A stretch of 64,000 nt of DNA from Cladocopium goreaui (Eukaryota > Sar > Dinophyceae > Suessiales > Symbiodiniaceae): contig CAMXCT020003624.1 of assembly GCA_947184155.2 (NCBI GenBank), positions 98,727 through 162,726 on the forward strand, in the 5' to 3' direction. The notes beneath the pieces are model-generated. The model was not told the origin of the DNA. It searched no databases and saw only the letters and a list, made by a program, of their open reading frames with translations. Below are positions 48,538 through 58,444 of the stretch, piece after piece (the first letter of the stretch is position 1; each line of letters opens with the position of its first letter). The position numbers and the translations under genes are program-made.

Positions 48538-51500
48538 ATGGCTGAGGTTGTAGGGCTCAACATTGCCACCCTACCACGTTCAGACACCTTGCCAGTGCCC
48601 TTTCCTTTCTGGTCAGGCTGACCATCCATCTGGCCTTGTTGGCCCTTGTAGTGACCTCCTTGGCCCTTTCCATGGCCAGGCTGGCCATCATCTTGGCCAT
48701 TGTGGCCTTTTCCCTTGGTTGCCCTCGAAGTCGGCAGTGAAGAAGTTCCTGTTGCCGAACTCCCTGACGACCTCGCCGTGCTCTCCATGGCGTGTCGCCC
48801 GGCACTCAAAACCTCAGTTGGCGGCTCGAGCCCAAGGTCCTCAACAGAGAAGTCCTCAATCGGATCTCCTTCAAGTCCATGCCATTGCTCAGCACGACCA
48901 ACCAAGTTGCAGTTGAAACCATGCCCATCCCCTTGGCGCCTCTTCGAAAGACCTTGTTGTTGACGTCTCTTCCCATGGCTGACTTTGAGAGCCCGAAGTT
49001 GCGGCCCGTGGCAGCCCGAAGGGCAGTTGTCAAGGTTTTGAGATGATCTTTGTGGGGAGGAAACTTGATCCCTTTGAGGATAGTACTCAGCACTAAGACT
49101 ACGCTCCATGTTTGAAACCCTAAGGTTTCTTTTCCCCTCCACATCGATCATCCCTTTTGGGGAAGGTTTCATGGCCTCCTTTTGGCTCTTGTTGGGCGGT
49201 TCATTTTCCCTGCCCTCTTCTTGCATGGTGGGTTCACTTGGGGCCCTCACCATGGTTTTCATCAACCTACGGGGTGGTTCATCTTCCCTACCCTCATGTC
49301 TCAACGCCGGTTCATTTGGTGCCCTGACGTTGGCCTCTTCCATGTCAGTTGGTTCATTTTCCCTAACTGACCATGGTGGGGAAGGTTCATTTTCCCTTTC
49401 CCTCTTTTTCATCATCCAACATGCAGCAACGATGAGGCCCAGACCAGTTTCTTGACACTGAGAGTCATCTGTCTCCATCAGCGTCTGGCCAGTTGAGAGA
49501 AGCCTCACTACTATCTCTTCCTCAGCTCTCAGCTCATCTTCTGCACGTCGTAGATCGTTGAGATCGTCCAGGTAGATGGAGTCCACAAAGTTGTCCATCT
49601 TTGGTCCTTGAAGCGGTTTCGTCGCTCCATCAGCTGGAAGCACCAAACCACTGACATGCCTTGCACACCATCGCGAGAGCTCATCTTGAAACGCTTCTCG
49701 AAGTCGAGCATACCTGATCCTCAGATGTCTTGTTCTCCAACTACCTGTGTCATTAGTGCACAAGTGAAGTGCACTTTTGGAATCGCAGTTGAGGGTCTTG
49801 TTGATGTCCCCAACGCCCATCACCTCCAGGAGTGCTGCAAGGCTTTCTCCACACTGGAAACCTTCTCCACAGCTCACCAATTCGCTTTCGGCTGTTGAAG
49901 TGGTAACAAACGGCTGTCTGCCACTTGCCCATGCGATGGGAGAACCCCCAACACATAGTATTACCCCAGTCACCGACTTGTAGTTCTCATGCTCCAGGGC
50001 GTGCGAAGCATCCACAAACACCTCCAAGTTGTTGATCGACACCTGCGTGGCCAGCTCATCATTGCGACCATATGGTTTTTGTGCTGAGGTCTTCATGTAG
50101 TGCAAACCCTTTGAACTCGTTGCACTCAAATACCTCAGTAACTCATCTCCAAGCTTGACCACATGTCGTGCTCGTCGGTGTGCAAGACGTGCCATAACAC
50201 CAACATGATATACCATGTCAGGTCGCGTTCGGGTAACCAACCACTGCAGTTCCCCTATGACTTGTTGAGCTTGGCGAAGATCTCCCGTTTGCACCTCCTC
50301 AGTGTCGTCTTCGCCCAAGTTGGCAAACAAGTTCTTGATTGGTGCCATGCCAGCCTCCATGCCATGTCGTTTCAGGACGTCCTTGAGGTATCCACATTGA
50401 TGTAGAAAGAACCCGTCCTTGACCTTGGCAATCTCGTATCCACAAAACTTCATTTGGTGGTCTTCAGTGACCATTTCTGGTGGGCTGCATGTCCACCTCC
50501 TTTGTACAGCTTCCAACATCGCATTGGCTTGTTCTTGTGGAGCTCCAACTAGAAAGTCATCAACGTAGGTTGCCAAGAAGCCTTGTGAACCTGGCTTCCA
50601 AGAGCGAGTCATCTCCACTGGGGTCACCGTCCATAGGTGTAGCTCTTCCGTTTGCACGAGCTTGTACTGTACCCCATCAACGCTCCACCTCAACAGCGGA
50701 AGCTCTTGGTCTCTATGCACTGACCAATCTTTCGGAGACTCTACAAGGCCATACAAAGCTCCCTGCACTGACCACCACTCGCCTTGTTGTGCCAGACCAA
50801 GCTCTACCAGTAGCCTTGGTGGCTGCACCAGTGTTGTTCTGGTCTTGACTGACCTCTTTGGCGCTTGTAAGAATGCTGCTTTGACGTCAATGGACTTGAG
50901 GCACCATTCGCGTTCTGCAGCCAACTTCACCAAAAGTCGAATTGCTATCCCATCCACTCCTCCAGCAGCCACATCTGAGTCTGCATCAAGTGGATCACCA
51001 TGAACAAAGTTTCCACAAGCCACTATTCTGGCTCGTCTCCTTCCAAGTGGTGCTTTTCTTGTCGCCACCAACTTGCCAGGTATTTTCTCAAGGGCCATCC
51101 CTGAGCTCTCCAAGGATGCCACTTCTTCCTTGCTCATCTTGATGATGGTGTTGGTAGACAGCAGGTTGTCTATCTCCTCCTTGATGGCCGGCTTCCACTT
51201 GTCTGCTTCTGCACGAACCTCTTTTGCCGCCACCGTGTAGGTCTGGAGAACCTTTTCCTCCTCTCCAAGCACCATCTTGTCAATCTCTTTCGTCAACTGT
51301 TGCTGTTGATTCTGTAGCATCATCAACTGGCTATGGATGCTGTTGGCATATTTTGCCAATTCGTTGACGTCTTGGCCTTCTTCTGCTTGTGCCAACATGT
51401 ACCTCTCTTCATTCCAGAGATCGCACATCCCTTTGACCAGATGATTGACTGCCATCTCATCCTTGCATAGTTGTTGTAGTTGATGAACATCTTCATCTTG

Positions 51501-54500
51501 AGCTTGTCCATCTTGTTGATCTTGTTGATCTTGAACTTCATCATCATCCATCTCTGTCCACTCCCCCCCAGCTGGTACAGCTGGTTCATTGCAGAAGTGA
51601 CACTTGCTAAGTCTGGGCTGTTGCAACCCGCATCCATTGCATTGTTGGTACGCGGAGCTCATCAAACCGCGCACAGCTGGTGGTTGTTTGCCTCGTACTC
51701 GTCGTGGTGGTTGTGGTAATGGTGGTAAAGGCCATGGAAGATCTGTTGCATGTTCTTCCATCTCTTGTAGTTCCACCTCCATCGTACCATCCACCAGTCT
51801 TTGCATGTCCTCAAACTCCAAGTCCTCCCCCGGTCCCGGTGCATCATCTTCAAGGATACTCGGTTCATACCCAGGGCTTTCGGGAAGTTGCTCATGAAGT
51901 TGTTCTCCATCAGGTTGTTGACCATCATCTGGTAGTGGAGCTTGTCCAGGGTTGAGATCTTGAAGATTGCCCATCTCAGCTGACTCGGTTGGCACCGACA
52001 CCACTGTAGTGCGAAAACCATTGCCACGTTCATCCACCACCCAGTACCCGCCTGATGTTGGTGACATGTCCGCCGAAGGACCAAGAATCCTCACACGTTG
52101 CTTCGGATACTTCAGAGGAACTCCTCTGTTGGCCCATGTCTTTTTGCGAACCACACCCCCAACACCAAAAGGTAGTAGAGCTGGTAGTTGAAGTCCAAGC
52201 ACTGAGAGTTGTCTTCGGCTTCTTTGTTCAGCTGCCTGTCTCAACGCTAATGGCCAGAAACTCACATCCAAGCCTGATGACTGCAGCAACGTTCTTGTCA
52301 CATTCTTGAGAATTTGGATCTCGATCTCCGCAGTTGAGTTCTGAGTAGGTTCATCTCCTGGAGAAACTCGAACTTCCAGATTTCTTGCTGATGCCCATGT
52401 TCGAAATCGTTGTGACACAAGTTCTTTGGCGCGGTCAACTCTCACCCTGTAGATTGGCACTTGAAGGGCTCGAAATCTGGTGTAGAGAGAAGCCACTGCA
52501 TTGATTGTTGTTGTTTCACGTCGATCACTCACAGGAACAGCAAAGGTGATGGGTTTGACATTGACATCCTGAAGTTCTGCCATCTTATTTTGGAACGCCT
52601 GCTTTGCCACGTCCTCCGCATTCACATCCACCTCTGGCGGATTCTTCTCCAAAACTTGCAAAGGAACTTCAGGCAATGGACATGACTCCAGTTGTTTGAC
52701 AAGCTCATCATCCTGAGCTCCCCCGTCTCTGCAATCTTGTACATGAACATCACCACGTTGAACTCCATTTTGAGGAACTTCAACAACTTCAACTTGTGCT
52801 CCCCCCTTCGAGGAATCTGGAGCTCCCCCCTTCGAGGGATCTGAGGCTTGAACATCATACTTCTCCTCCACCTTCTTGGGACGGCCCGGTCCACGAATCA
52901 CATCCTCCACCTCCTTGAACGGATCTGGGTCCAGAGTCACCTCCGGAAGCAAAGCCTCAAGGTCAGGAAAACCTTCTGGCCGTGGTTTCGGCTTCCAACC
53001 CTCCACCAACGCACCAATCTCTGCTAACCATGGGACCTTGACAGTGGCCACCATGAAGTATCTTGCTTTTGCTCTTCCTTGATCTGGTGCTCGTTCAAAA
53101 GGTCCTGCCAAATCCACACTCATCTCATAAGTGGATTGAAACTTCTGCCTCCGTCGTGGTCGATCTCGTCCTGCTCCAACTTGACATTGAAGACAGTCCT
53201 TCCTGTAAGGAATGTGATCCGACATGAGGTGCAAGTACCATGATTCCTCCTCCGTCAGGTTCAAAGTTCGTAGTTGTGGTGGTGAGATTGCGTGGATCTC
53301 CCTGATCATGAGATCCTTCAAAGTTGGAGCCCATGCTGCTGTTGACTTGGACAACTCCATAGCCTTTGACAAACTGTCTGGCCATGCTGCATACTTGGTG
53401 TCATCCTTCAGGCCATCCAGCGCCTTGATGACTTCCATATTGCTCCACAAACATGTTGGTTTTCGTCGTTGATGTCCAAGAGCTCCTTGATCCACTGTCA
53501 ACCTTTTCAATCCCACCGCCTTTTCCAAAACTGACTTCACTTCGGGCCACACAGTGAAAGAGGCATATTCAACTTCGTCTTGCCTGTACGTCATTGGATC
53601 CTCTGGAGTCTCCACTACGGCCTTGACATCGGGGTTGTAGAGCTTGGCCTCATACATCAAGAGCAATGTTCCCAGCCAGAGCTGGCTGTCAGTGTCTGCC
53701 AACTGTTGCTCCATCATCGTGTTGGTATCCAAGCCAAACCTCTGTAAACCATGTCTCGCCCTCACAGGCCGCGGTCCTCCATCAGACCGGTAACGTGCAG
53801 CTGATACTGTTCTGCACGGTGGGCCAGCAAGTACTGCAACCACTCGACCCGACCTCACCAACTGCAGTAAAAAGTGCCAAACTGCTGAGTCCAAAAGATC
53901 TTGTCCTTGAAGTAGATCCACATTCACCACTTCGATGTCGTGTGGCATTCTTTTTGACCACCACGCTTGATCTGGACCTGAAAACAAATTCAGCACAATG
54001 CCCTTGGCCTTCTTGAAGCGTCGCCGTTGATGGCGATTCCATGGCAATCGAGCCTCATCACCAGCTTTGCTCACCATAGGTTGCAACAACTCCACAGGTG
54101 TCTCAGGAAACAACTTGTTGAGCTTGTCGGCCATGTCCTTGTCTTCCTGCTTCCAACCTGTGACTTCCAAACTTCGCAACATTAACTGCTTGTTCTTCTC
54201 AGCAGTTTCCAGCTCTCGAATGAGCTTCATCCCCACATCATTGGTCACGTAGGGACAATTGTCACGAACTGTGACTTTCACTTCACCCAGCTTGCCATGT
54301 GTAAGAGCGCACCCATCGCGATGCCACCTCATCTTGCATCCATGCTGAGTCAACATTCCCAAAGGCACAATTGGCTGCAGATCATCCTTTGTCAACAACG
54401 ATCTGCTCATCTTTGACATCCTCAGCTGTGTTTTTCCAGTCGCTGTTTGTACCTCTGTTGGGATCGCCTGCATCCACTCAGTCTCATCATAGGGTCCTCT

Positions 54501-57500
54501 AAGGATATGCGTGGCCCCTGAGTCCAATAGCACACCCTGATTGCTGTCAGTCACCACCGCCAACACCCTTGGAGTCGTTGACGTTGTTCGCATTGTTTTC
54601 AAAAGACTGGCAACTTCACCCATGACTGAGGGCTGAACTTGTTGTTGTACTTGAGCAACTTGAGGCTGCTGTTGTACCTGAGCAACTTGAGGTTGCTGTT
54701 GTATCTGGGCAACTTGAGGTTGCTGTTGTATCTGGGCAACTTGAGGTTGCTGTTGTATCTGGGCAACTTGAGGCTGTGAATCCTTTGAAGACTGATCCAC
54801 TCCCCCGACCGGCTTGTCCCGGTCCTTGCCTTTGCCCTTATCGTTCTTGCCATCCTTTGTCTTTCCCTTGCCTTTAGGGCTTCCTTTGGAGCTTTTGTCG
54901 CCCGGACTTGTCGTAAGCTTGTCACCAGCGGTGCAGTCTTTGGCAATGTGTTCCAAACTGGAACACTTCCAACATCTCTTCTCTTTGTCGTTGAGATTGT
55001 TCCACTCATGGGCATAGGTGCATCTGTCACCCTTGAGGCATCCTTGAGGTTTACCCCAATGCCTGCATGCTCCAGCTCCTGCACCATAAGCATTGCCTTC
55101 TGCATTGTTGCCATAGCCTTTCTTACCAGGAGATCCCTTCTTGCCACCACCCTTGTCACCAGCAGCATTGACCACGTTGATCTTGGGGTTGCCAGAAGTC
55201 GGACTTGCCTTCGTTATTGTTCCATGATGCAAGTGATCCGCTTCGGCAATCAACATCTGCAGATAGTTCTCCGCTGTGAGCTGTGTAGGCGCCACATCCA
55301 CCATATGGGTCATGCGGAAGTTGCTGATGCGAAAGCTCGCTTGATGCTCCTTCGCAATCACTGTCCGCATCACTTCAGAAAGTGCGCTCACCTGCAGCAA
55401 GGGATCTGGAACCTGTAGTCCAAGTTCACGAGCTCGCAGGAGTTGACGTCGCCATTGGCGTAGCATCTCACCAGCTTCAGCTGCAGATTTGGCTGTTGTT
55501 GTTTGGGTCAAGTTGTTGAGGATGGTGCTTTTCTCGTTGAGACCACCAGGTTGGTACAGCTTCAAGATGCGAAACACCAGCTGCACGCATGTCATCTCTC
55601 GCAAAGAGATTGCTTCTTGTTTGACCGTCTGTGGCACTGCAGCTAACAGCATTGACAGCACGCGAGACTCCAACCTGACATACTTGTTCTCCACTTGAAG
55701 GTCAGGTTGCACAGCCATGCGATCCATTGGACCCGCTGTCAGCCATGTTGCATAGGCATCTTGAGCTCGTTGTACCAGTCCAGTCCACCACACTCTTGCG
55801 CCTTCTGAGACATCTGAGATCAGCGGCATCAACTCACTTAACCAATCTCCTGCACGAAGGGCAGCCTGAGGCTCTGACACGTCCTTCAAAATTGGCAGTG
55901 TAATCGGCACATTTCTCAGCACCTCAGAAGCTTCGCCATCAGGACCTTTTGCTTGTGGTTGAGGTTGTTGCGATTGCAGTGGCACTGAACCATATTGCAT
56001 TGGTGCTGCATACATTGGTACACCAGAAGGTCCAACTCCATGTCCTTGAGGCGGTTGTGGTGGTGGTTGCGGAACATAACCAAAATCCGCTGGTGGACCA
56101 CCATGCCTGTGCACCGGTTGCTCCCAGTACTCACCTGTCAACCTTGGTCTTTCACCATGCATCATCCTGACCTCTCTGTCCAACCATGCAAAACGATCTG
56201 CTCCAGGTTGAAGATGATGCTGCTGTTGTGGTTGTTGATCCACTGGAGTCCAAAAATCCTCCAAACCATCAAAACCTGTTCCACCACCCACGTGCTCATC
56301 AACTGCAAATGGGTCAAACTGCCATGGTGGAAGTTCTGGAAGATCTGCTACCTCCCGTGGTGGTTGTCCCGGTGGAACTTGAGTTCCTCCAGGTGTTGTT
56401 CTTGGTGACAGCGAGTAGTACTGAGGTCGGCGCGGTGGTGTCCTTGGTGGTTCCACGCTTGAACTCTTCTTCTTGAGCTCCTTCTGCAACTCCTCATTCT
56501 TCTTTTCAAACTCATCACGCTGGCGTTGCAAGTCCTCAGCATACTTCTTCATCTCTTCCTTTTGTTTCTCCATCTCAAGCTTCTGTCTGTGAAGCTCTTC
56601 AACCATTGATTGCTCCAAAGCCCGCTTGAGCTCATCACGCTCATCTCTTCCTTGTTGATTGACATCATCCACAAAGGTAGTTGTGCTACAACCTTGTACT
56701 CCACCTTGTGGTTGCCGACTTGCCTCACGTGGCATCTGTCGTCTCATCTCATACTGTTGCACTCCCATTGGAACTCTTTCCAAGGGTGATCCATCATCTT
56801 GCCGATGACCTCGTCTTTGAGATTGATCTCGCAGACCACTTGGTACTGTTCGATGACCTTGAACTTGACGTCGTTCAGGTCCATAACCATGACTGACTCC
56901 TCGGTGGCGTCCAGTCTCTTGCACATTTCCTTCAGACCTTGAGGGTCCATGACGGCTGACTCCTCGATGGTGTCCAGCCTCTTGCACATTAACTTCAGAC
57001 CTTGAGGGTCCACGGCTGACTCCTCGATGGTGTCCAGCCTCTTGCATGATGTCAGACCTTTGAACTGGTATCTCACCTCCCAGTCCTCCAGTCTTCCCAC
57101 CTTGTCTTGCAACCCCATGAGATGGTATCTCACCTCCCATCCCATTGGGCTGCACAACTCTTCCTTGACCATGCCCCTTGCCAGAACGTTGCACTTCTCC
57201 AGCAAGTAGCCCTGTCGCGACACCTCGATGGTGCCCAACTTGTTCAACACCTTGAGGGTGTTCATCTTGATCGACACCTTGAGGGTGCCTAACTTGCTCG
57301 ACACCTTGAGGGTGCCCATCACGTCTAACACCTTGAGGGTGTCCACATTGTTCGACACCTTGAGGGTGTCCAGCACGTTGACCTTGTCCAGCATCTTGAG
57401 GATACTGTCGGCCCACACCTTGAGGGTGCACTTCACGGTGACCTTGTCCAGCATCTTGAGGATACTGAAGGTCTTGACCTTGTCCAGCATCTTGAGGATA

Positions 57501-58241
57501 CTGTCGGTCCACACCTTGAGGGTGTACTTCACGGTGACCTTGTCCAGCATCTTGAGGATACCGAAGGTCTTGACCTTGTCCAGCATCTTGAGGATACTGT
57601 CGGTCCACACCTTGAGGGTGTACTGCATGTCGACCTTGTCCAACATCTTGAGGATGTCGAAGGTCTACACCTTGAATCTGTACAGCATGTTGACCTTGTC
57701 CAACATCTTGAGGATGCCGAAGGTCTTCATCATCATTTGATGGCATAGCCCCTTGAGTCTGCAAGGCCACACCTCGTCTTGTACTCCAACTTGACGGAGC
57801 ACTCATTCGTCCCATTGCCAGCGGCTCCAACTCTCGCGACGCGTCTGCATCTTCTATCTCCGGAAGGTCCTCCTTGACTGAGACCTCTTCCCTTGGCGTC
57901 CACATCGGCTGCTCCATGGCCAACTGACGTGCTTCTTGTAGGTGTTCTCGTTGAACCACCTCTGACCACCACGGATTCGGCTCGGTGCCTAAGTCCAACA
58001 GGTCAGTGCTCACGTCCAGTTCTTGCCGTAGAGCCCCTCCATGTTCGCCTCGTAGTAGAGCTCGTCCTCCACCTTGACCATCACTGCCATTGGGTAGAGC
58101 TCTTTCATCTCCACGCCGAAGGTCTCTGCCATCATGTCCAGCTCGGTCTCTTCCATGCCCTTCTTGGCCTTCTTGATCCAGCCGTAGAGCACGAGGTCCA
58201 CTTCTACCAAGTGGCACCGAACACGACCTAGTCCACGACAT
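48465..58241 (-). CDS. gag-pol: Element 2 Gag-PR-methyltransferase-like-IN-RT-RNase H polyprotein
   Basis: A 3258-codon frame from ATG 58241. Order by approximate residue: repeats of HPQGVDRQYPQDAGQGQ (170-330); Gln/Glu coiled coil (560-600); Gag core (770-1000); CX8CX5CX3H finger (1055) and CX2CX4HX4C knuckle (1090); PQVAQIQQQ repeats; protease VLLDSGATH (1235); methyltransferase-like LNLFSGPDQAWW (1419), LAGPPCRTVS (1471), VVETPEDP (1542); integrase HLMSDH...CLQC (1673), SVDLAGPF (1706), VRVDRAKEL (1933), NSTAEIEI (1969); RT SIDVKAAFLQAP (2453), TYVDDFLVGA (2560); RNase H VFVDASH (2740), STAESELVS (2787), NCDSKSALHL (2820). The tail carries ENEP/APNEP repeats. All key residues are present. 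Confidence 0.93.
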   Translation of the reverse strand: MSWTRSCSVPLGRSGPRALRLDQEGQEGHGRDRAGHDGRDLRRGDERALPNGSDGQGGGRALLRGEHGGALRQELDVSTDLLDLGTEPNPWWSEVVQREHLQEARQLAMEQPMWTPREEVSVKEDLPEIEDADASRELEPLAMGRMSAPSSWSTRRGVALQTQGAMPSNDDEDLRHPQDVGQGQHAVQIQGVDLRHPQDVGQGRHAVHPQGVDRQYPQDAGQGQDLRYPQDAGQGHREVHPQGVDRQYPQDAGQGQDLQYPQDAGQGHREVHPQGVGRQYPQDAGQGQRAGHPQGVEQCGHPQGVRRDGHPQGVEQVRHPQGVDQDEHPQGVEQVGHHRGVATGLLAGEVQRSGKGHGQGRVVQPNGMGGEIPSHGVARQGGKTGGLGGEIPVQRSDIMQEAGHHRGVSRGPSRSEVNVQEAGHHRGVSRHGPSRSEGNVQETGRHRGVSHGYGPERRQVQGHRTVPSGLRDQSQRRGHRQDDGSPLERVPMGVQQYEMRRQMPREASRQPQGGVQGCSTTTFVDDVNQQGRDERDELKRALEQSMVEELHRQKLEMEKQKEEMKKYAEDLQRQRDEFEKKNEELQKELKKKSSSVEPPRTPPRRPQYYSLSPRTTPGGTQVPPGQPPREVADLPELPPWQFDPFAVDEHVGGGTGFDGLEDFWTPVDQQPQQQHHLQPGADRFAWLDREVRMMHGERPRLTGEYWEQPVHRHGGPPADFGYVPQPPPQPPQGHGVGPSGVPMYAAPMQYGSVPLQSQQPQPQAKGPDGEASEVLRNVPITLPILKDVSEPQAALRAGDWLSELMPLISDVSEGARVWWTGLVQRAQDAYATWLTAGPMDRMAVQPDLQVENKYVRLESRVLSMLLAAVPQTVKQEAISLREMTCVQLVFRILKLYQPGGLNEKSTILNNLTQTTTAKSAAEAGEMLRQWRRQLLRARELGLQVPDPLLQVSALSEVMRTVIAKEHQASFRISNFRMTHMVDVAPTQLTAENYLQMLIAEADHLHHGTITKASPTSGNPKINVVNAAGDKGGGKKGSPGKKGYGNNAEGNAYGAGAGACRHWGKPQGCLKGDRCTYAHEWNNLNDKEKRCWKCSSLEHIAKDCTAGDKLTTSPGDKSSKGSPKGKGKTKDGKNDKGKGKDRDKPVGGVDQSSKDSQPQVAQIQQQPQVAQIQQQPQVAQIQQQPQVAQVQQQPQVAQVQQQVQPSVMGEVASLLKTMRTTSTTPRVLAVVTDSNQGVLLDSGATHILRGPYDETEWMQAIPTEVQTATGKTQLRMSKMSRSLLTKDDLQPIVPLGMLTQHGCKMRWHRDGCALTHGKLGEVKVTVRDNCPYVTNDVGMKLIRELETAEKNKQLMLRSLEVTGWKQEDKDMADKLNKLFPETPVELLQPMVSKAGDEARLPWNRHQRRRFKKAKGIVLNLFSGPDQAWWSKRMPHDIEVVNVDLLQGQDLLDSAVWHFLLQLVRSGRVVAVLAGPPCRTVSAARYRSDGGPRPVRARHGLQRFGLDTNTMMEQQLADTDSQLWLGTLLLMYEAKLYNPDVKAVVETPEDPMTYRQDEVEYASFTVWPEVKSVLEKAVGLKRLTVDQGALGHQRRKPTCLWSNMEVIKALDGLKDDTKYAAWPDSLSKAMELSKSTAAWAPTLKDLMIREIHAISPPQLRTLNLTEEESWYLHLMSDHIPYRKDCLQCQVGAGRDRPRRRQKFQSTYEMSVDLAGPFERAPDQGRAKARYFMVATVKVPWLAEIGALVEGWKPKPRPEGFPDLEALLPEVTLDPDPFKEVEDVIRGPGRPKKVEEKYDVQASDPSKGGAPDSSKGGAQVEVVEVPQNGVQRGDVHVQDCRDGGAQDDELVKQLESCPLPEVPLQVLEKNPPEVDVNAEDVAKQAFQNKMAELQDVNVKPITFAVPVSDRRETTTINAVASLYTRFRALQVPIYRVRVDRAKELVSQRFRTWASARNLEVRVSPGDEPTQNSTAEIEIQILKNVTRTLLQSSGLDVSFWPLALRQAAEQRSRRQLSVLGLQLPALLPFGVGGVVRKKTWANRGVPLKYPKQRVRILGPSADMSPTSGGYWVVDERGNGFRTTVVSVPTESAEMGNLQDLNPGQAPLPDDGQQPDGEQLHEQLPESPGYEPSILEDDAPGPGEDLEFEDMQRLVDGTMEVELQEMEEHATDLPWPLPPLPQPPRRVRGKQPPAVRGLMSSAYQQCNGCGLQQPRLSKCHFCNEPAVPAGGEWTEMDDDEVQDQQDQQDGQAQDEDVHQLQQLCKDEMAVNHLVKGMCDLWNEERYMLAQAEEGQDVNELAKYANSIHSQLMMLQNQQQQLTKEIDKMVLGEEEKVLQTYTVAAKEVRAEADKWKPAIKEEIDNLLSTNTIIKMSKEEVASLESSGMALEKIPGKLVATRKAPLGRRRARIVACGNFVHGDPLDADSDVAAGGVDGIAIRLLVKLAAEREWCLKSIDVKAAFLQAPKRSVKTRTTLVQPPRLLVELGLAQQGEWWSVQGALYGLVESPKDWSVHRDQELPLLRWSVDGVQYKLVQTEELHLWTVTPVEMTRSWKPGSQGFLATYVDDFLVGAPQEQANAMLEAVQRRWTCSPPEMVTEDHQMKFCGYEIAKVKDGFFLHQCGYLKDVLKRHGMEAGMAPIKNLFANLGEDDTEEVQTGDLRQAQQVIGELQWLVTRTRPDMVYHVGVMARLAHRRARHVVKLGDELLRYLSATSSKGLHYMKTSAQKPYGRNDELATQVSINNLEVFVDASHALEHENYKSVTGVILCVGGSPIAWASGRQPFVTTSTAESELVSCGEGFQCGESLAALLEVMGVGDINKTLNCDSKSALHLCTNDTGSWRTRHLRIRYARLREAFQDELSRWCARHVSGLVLPADGATKPLQGPKMDNFVDSIYLDDLNDLRRAEDELRAEEEIVVRLLSTGQTLMETDDSQCQETGLGLIVAACWMMKKRERENEPSPPWSVRENEPTDMEEANVRAPNEPALRHEGREDEPPRRLMKTMVRAPSEPTMQEEGRENEPPNKSQKEAMKPSPKGMIDVEGKRNLRVSNMERSLSAEYYPQRDQVSSPQRSSQNLDNCPSGCHGPQLRALKVSHGKRRQQQGLSKRRQGDGHGFNCNLVGRAEQWHGLEGDPIEDFSVEDLGLEPPTEVLSAGRHAMESTARSSGSSATGTSSLPTSRATKGKGHNGQDDGQPGHGKGQGGHYKGQQGQMDGQPDQKGKGTGKVSERGRVAMLSPTTSAIWAGTEPQQLGPVQQRGQAAMGTR
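54640..54785 (-). repeat. 27-bp coding repeat in element 2 Gag
   Basis: Five copies of a 27-bp unit encode PQVAQ[IV]QQQ between the CCHC knuckle and the protease. Confidence 0.9.
56930..57735 (-). repeat. Tandem coding repeats in element 2 Gag N-terminus
   Basis: Three unit types sit in series: about 63-bp units (56935-57055), about 33-bp units with ACACCTTGAGGGTG (57235-57370) and about 63-66-bp units with TTGACCTTGTCCAGCATCTT (57370-57720). All keep the frame and encode HPQGV/YPQDAGQG. Confidence 0.85.
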
Positions 58242-58259
58242 GGCAAACGCCCCTTCAGC

Positions 58260-58279
58260 TGAGCGTTGGGCTCATAACC
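58260..58279 (-). other. Element 2 primer binding site (internal tRNA)
   Basis: On the minus strand GGTTATGAGCCCAACGCTCA directly follows the 5' LTR. Its complement ends GGGCTCATAACC, the anticodon arm of an initiator-methionine-type tRNA. This is the half-tRNA priming mode known from Drosophila copia. Confidence 0.75.
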
Positions 58280-58439
58280 TGTGTTAGGCAGAGCAGCGCG
58301 ACTTTTGATCCATTAAGAGCCTGCGCAATCACAGGCAGTTGTTGCACTGATAAGAACAGATACTTCACCTGTCCAGCAGTGATAAGAACTGATACTACAT
58401 CTGTCCAGTTGTACATGCATGCACATGAACCCTTTTGCA
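58280..58439 (-). repeat. Element 2 5' LTR
   Basis: 160 bp, identical as read to the 3' copy. It is followed by the ATGAT target duplication. Confidence 0.95.
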
Positions 58440-58444
58440 ATGAT

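Larger units (their letters stand above)
45743..58439 (-). mobile_element. Element 2: intact copia-like LTR retrotransposon
   Basis: The 12,697-bp element has identical 160-bp LTRs with TG...CA ends and a 5-bp target duplication ATGAT (45738-45742 and 58440-58444). On the minus strand the order is 5' LTR, internal-tRNA primer site, one 3258-codon Gag-PR-methyltransferase-like-IN-RT-RNase H frame, a 782-codon ORF overlapping it in the -1 frame, a 290-bp untranslated part, polypurine tract, 3' LTR. Both frames are undamaged, so the element may be recently active. Both IN-before-RT order and primer type point to Ty1/copia. Confidence 0.95.

Noticed and set aside
46284-48545. Long + strand ORFs opposite the third ORF of element 2 (for example 46369-47322)
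   Set aside because: They are antisense shadows of a GC-rich, Pro-rich coding frame and show no motif.
56744-57740. Alternative ORFs of 300 and 170 codons in the Gag repeat region
   Set aside because: They are other-frame readings of the in-frame coding repeats of element 2.
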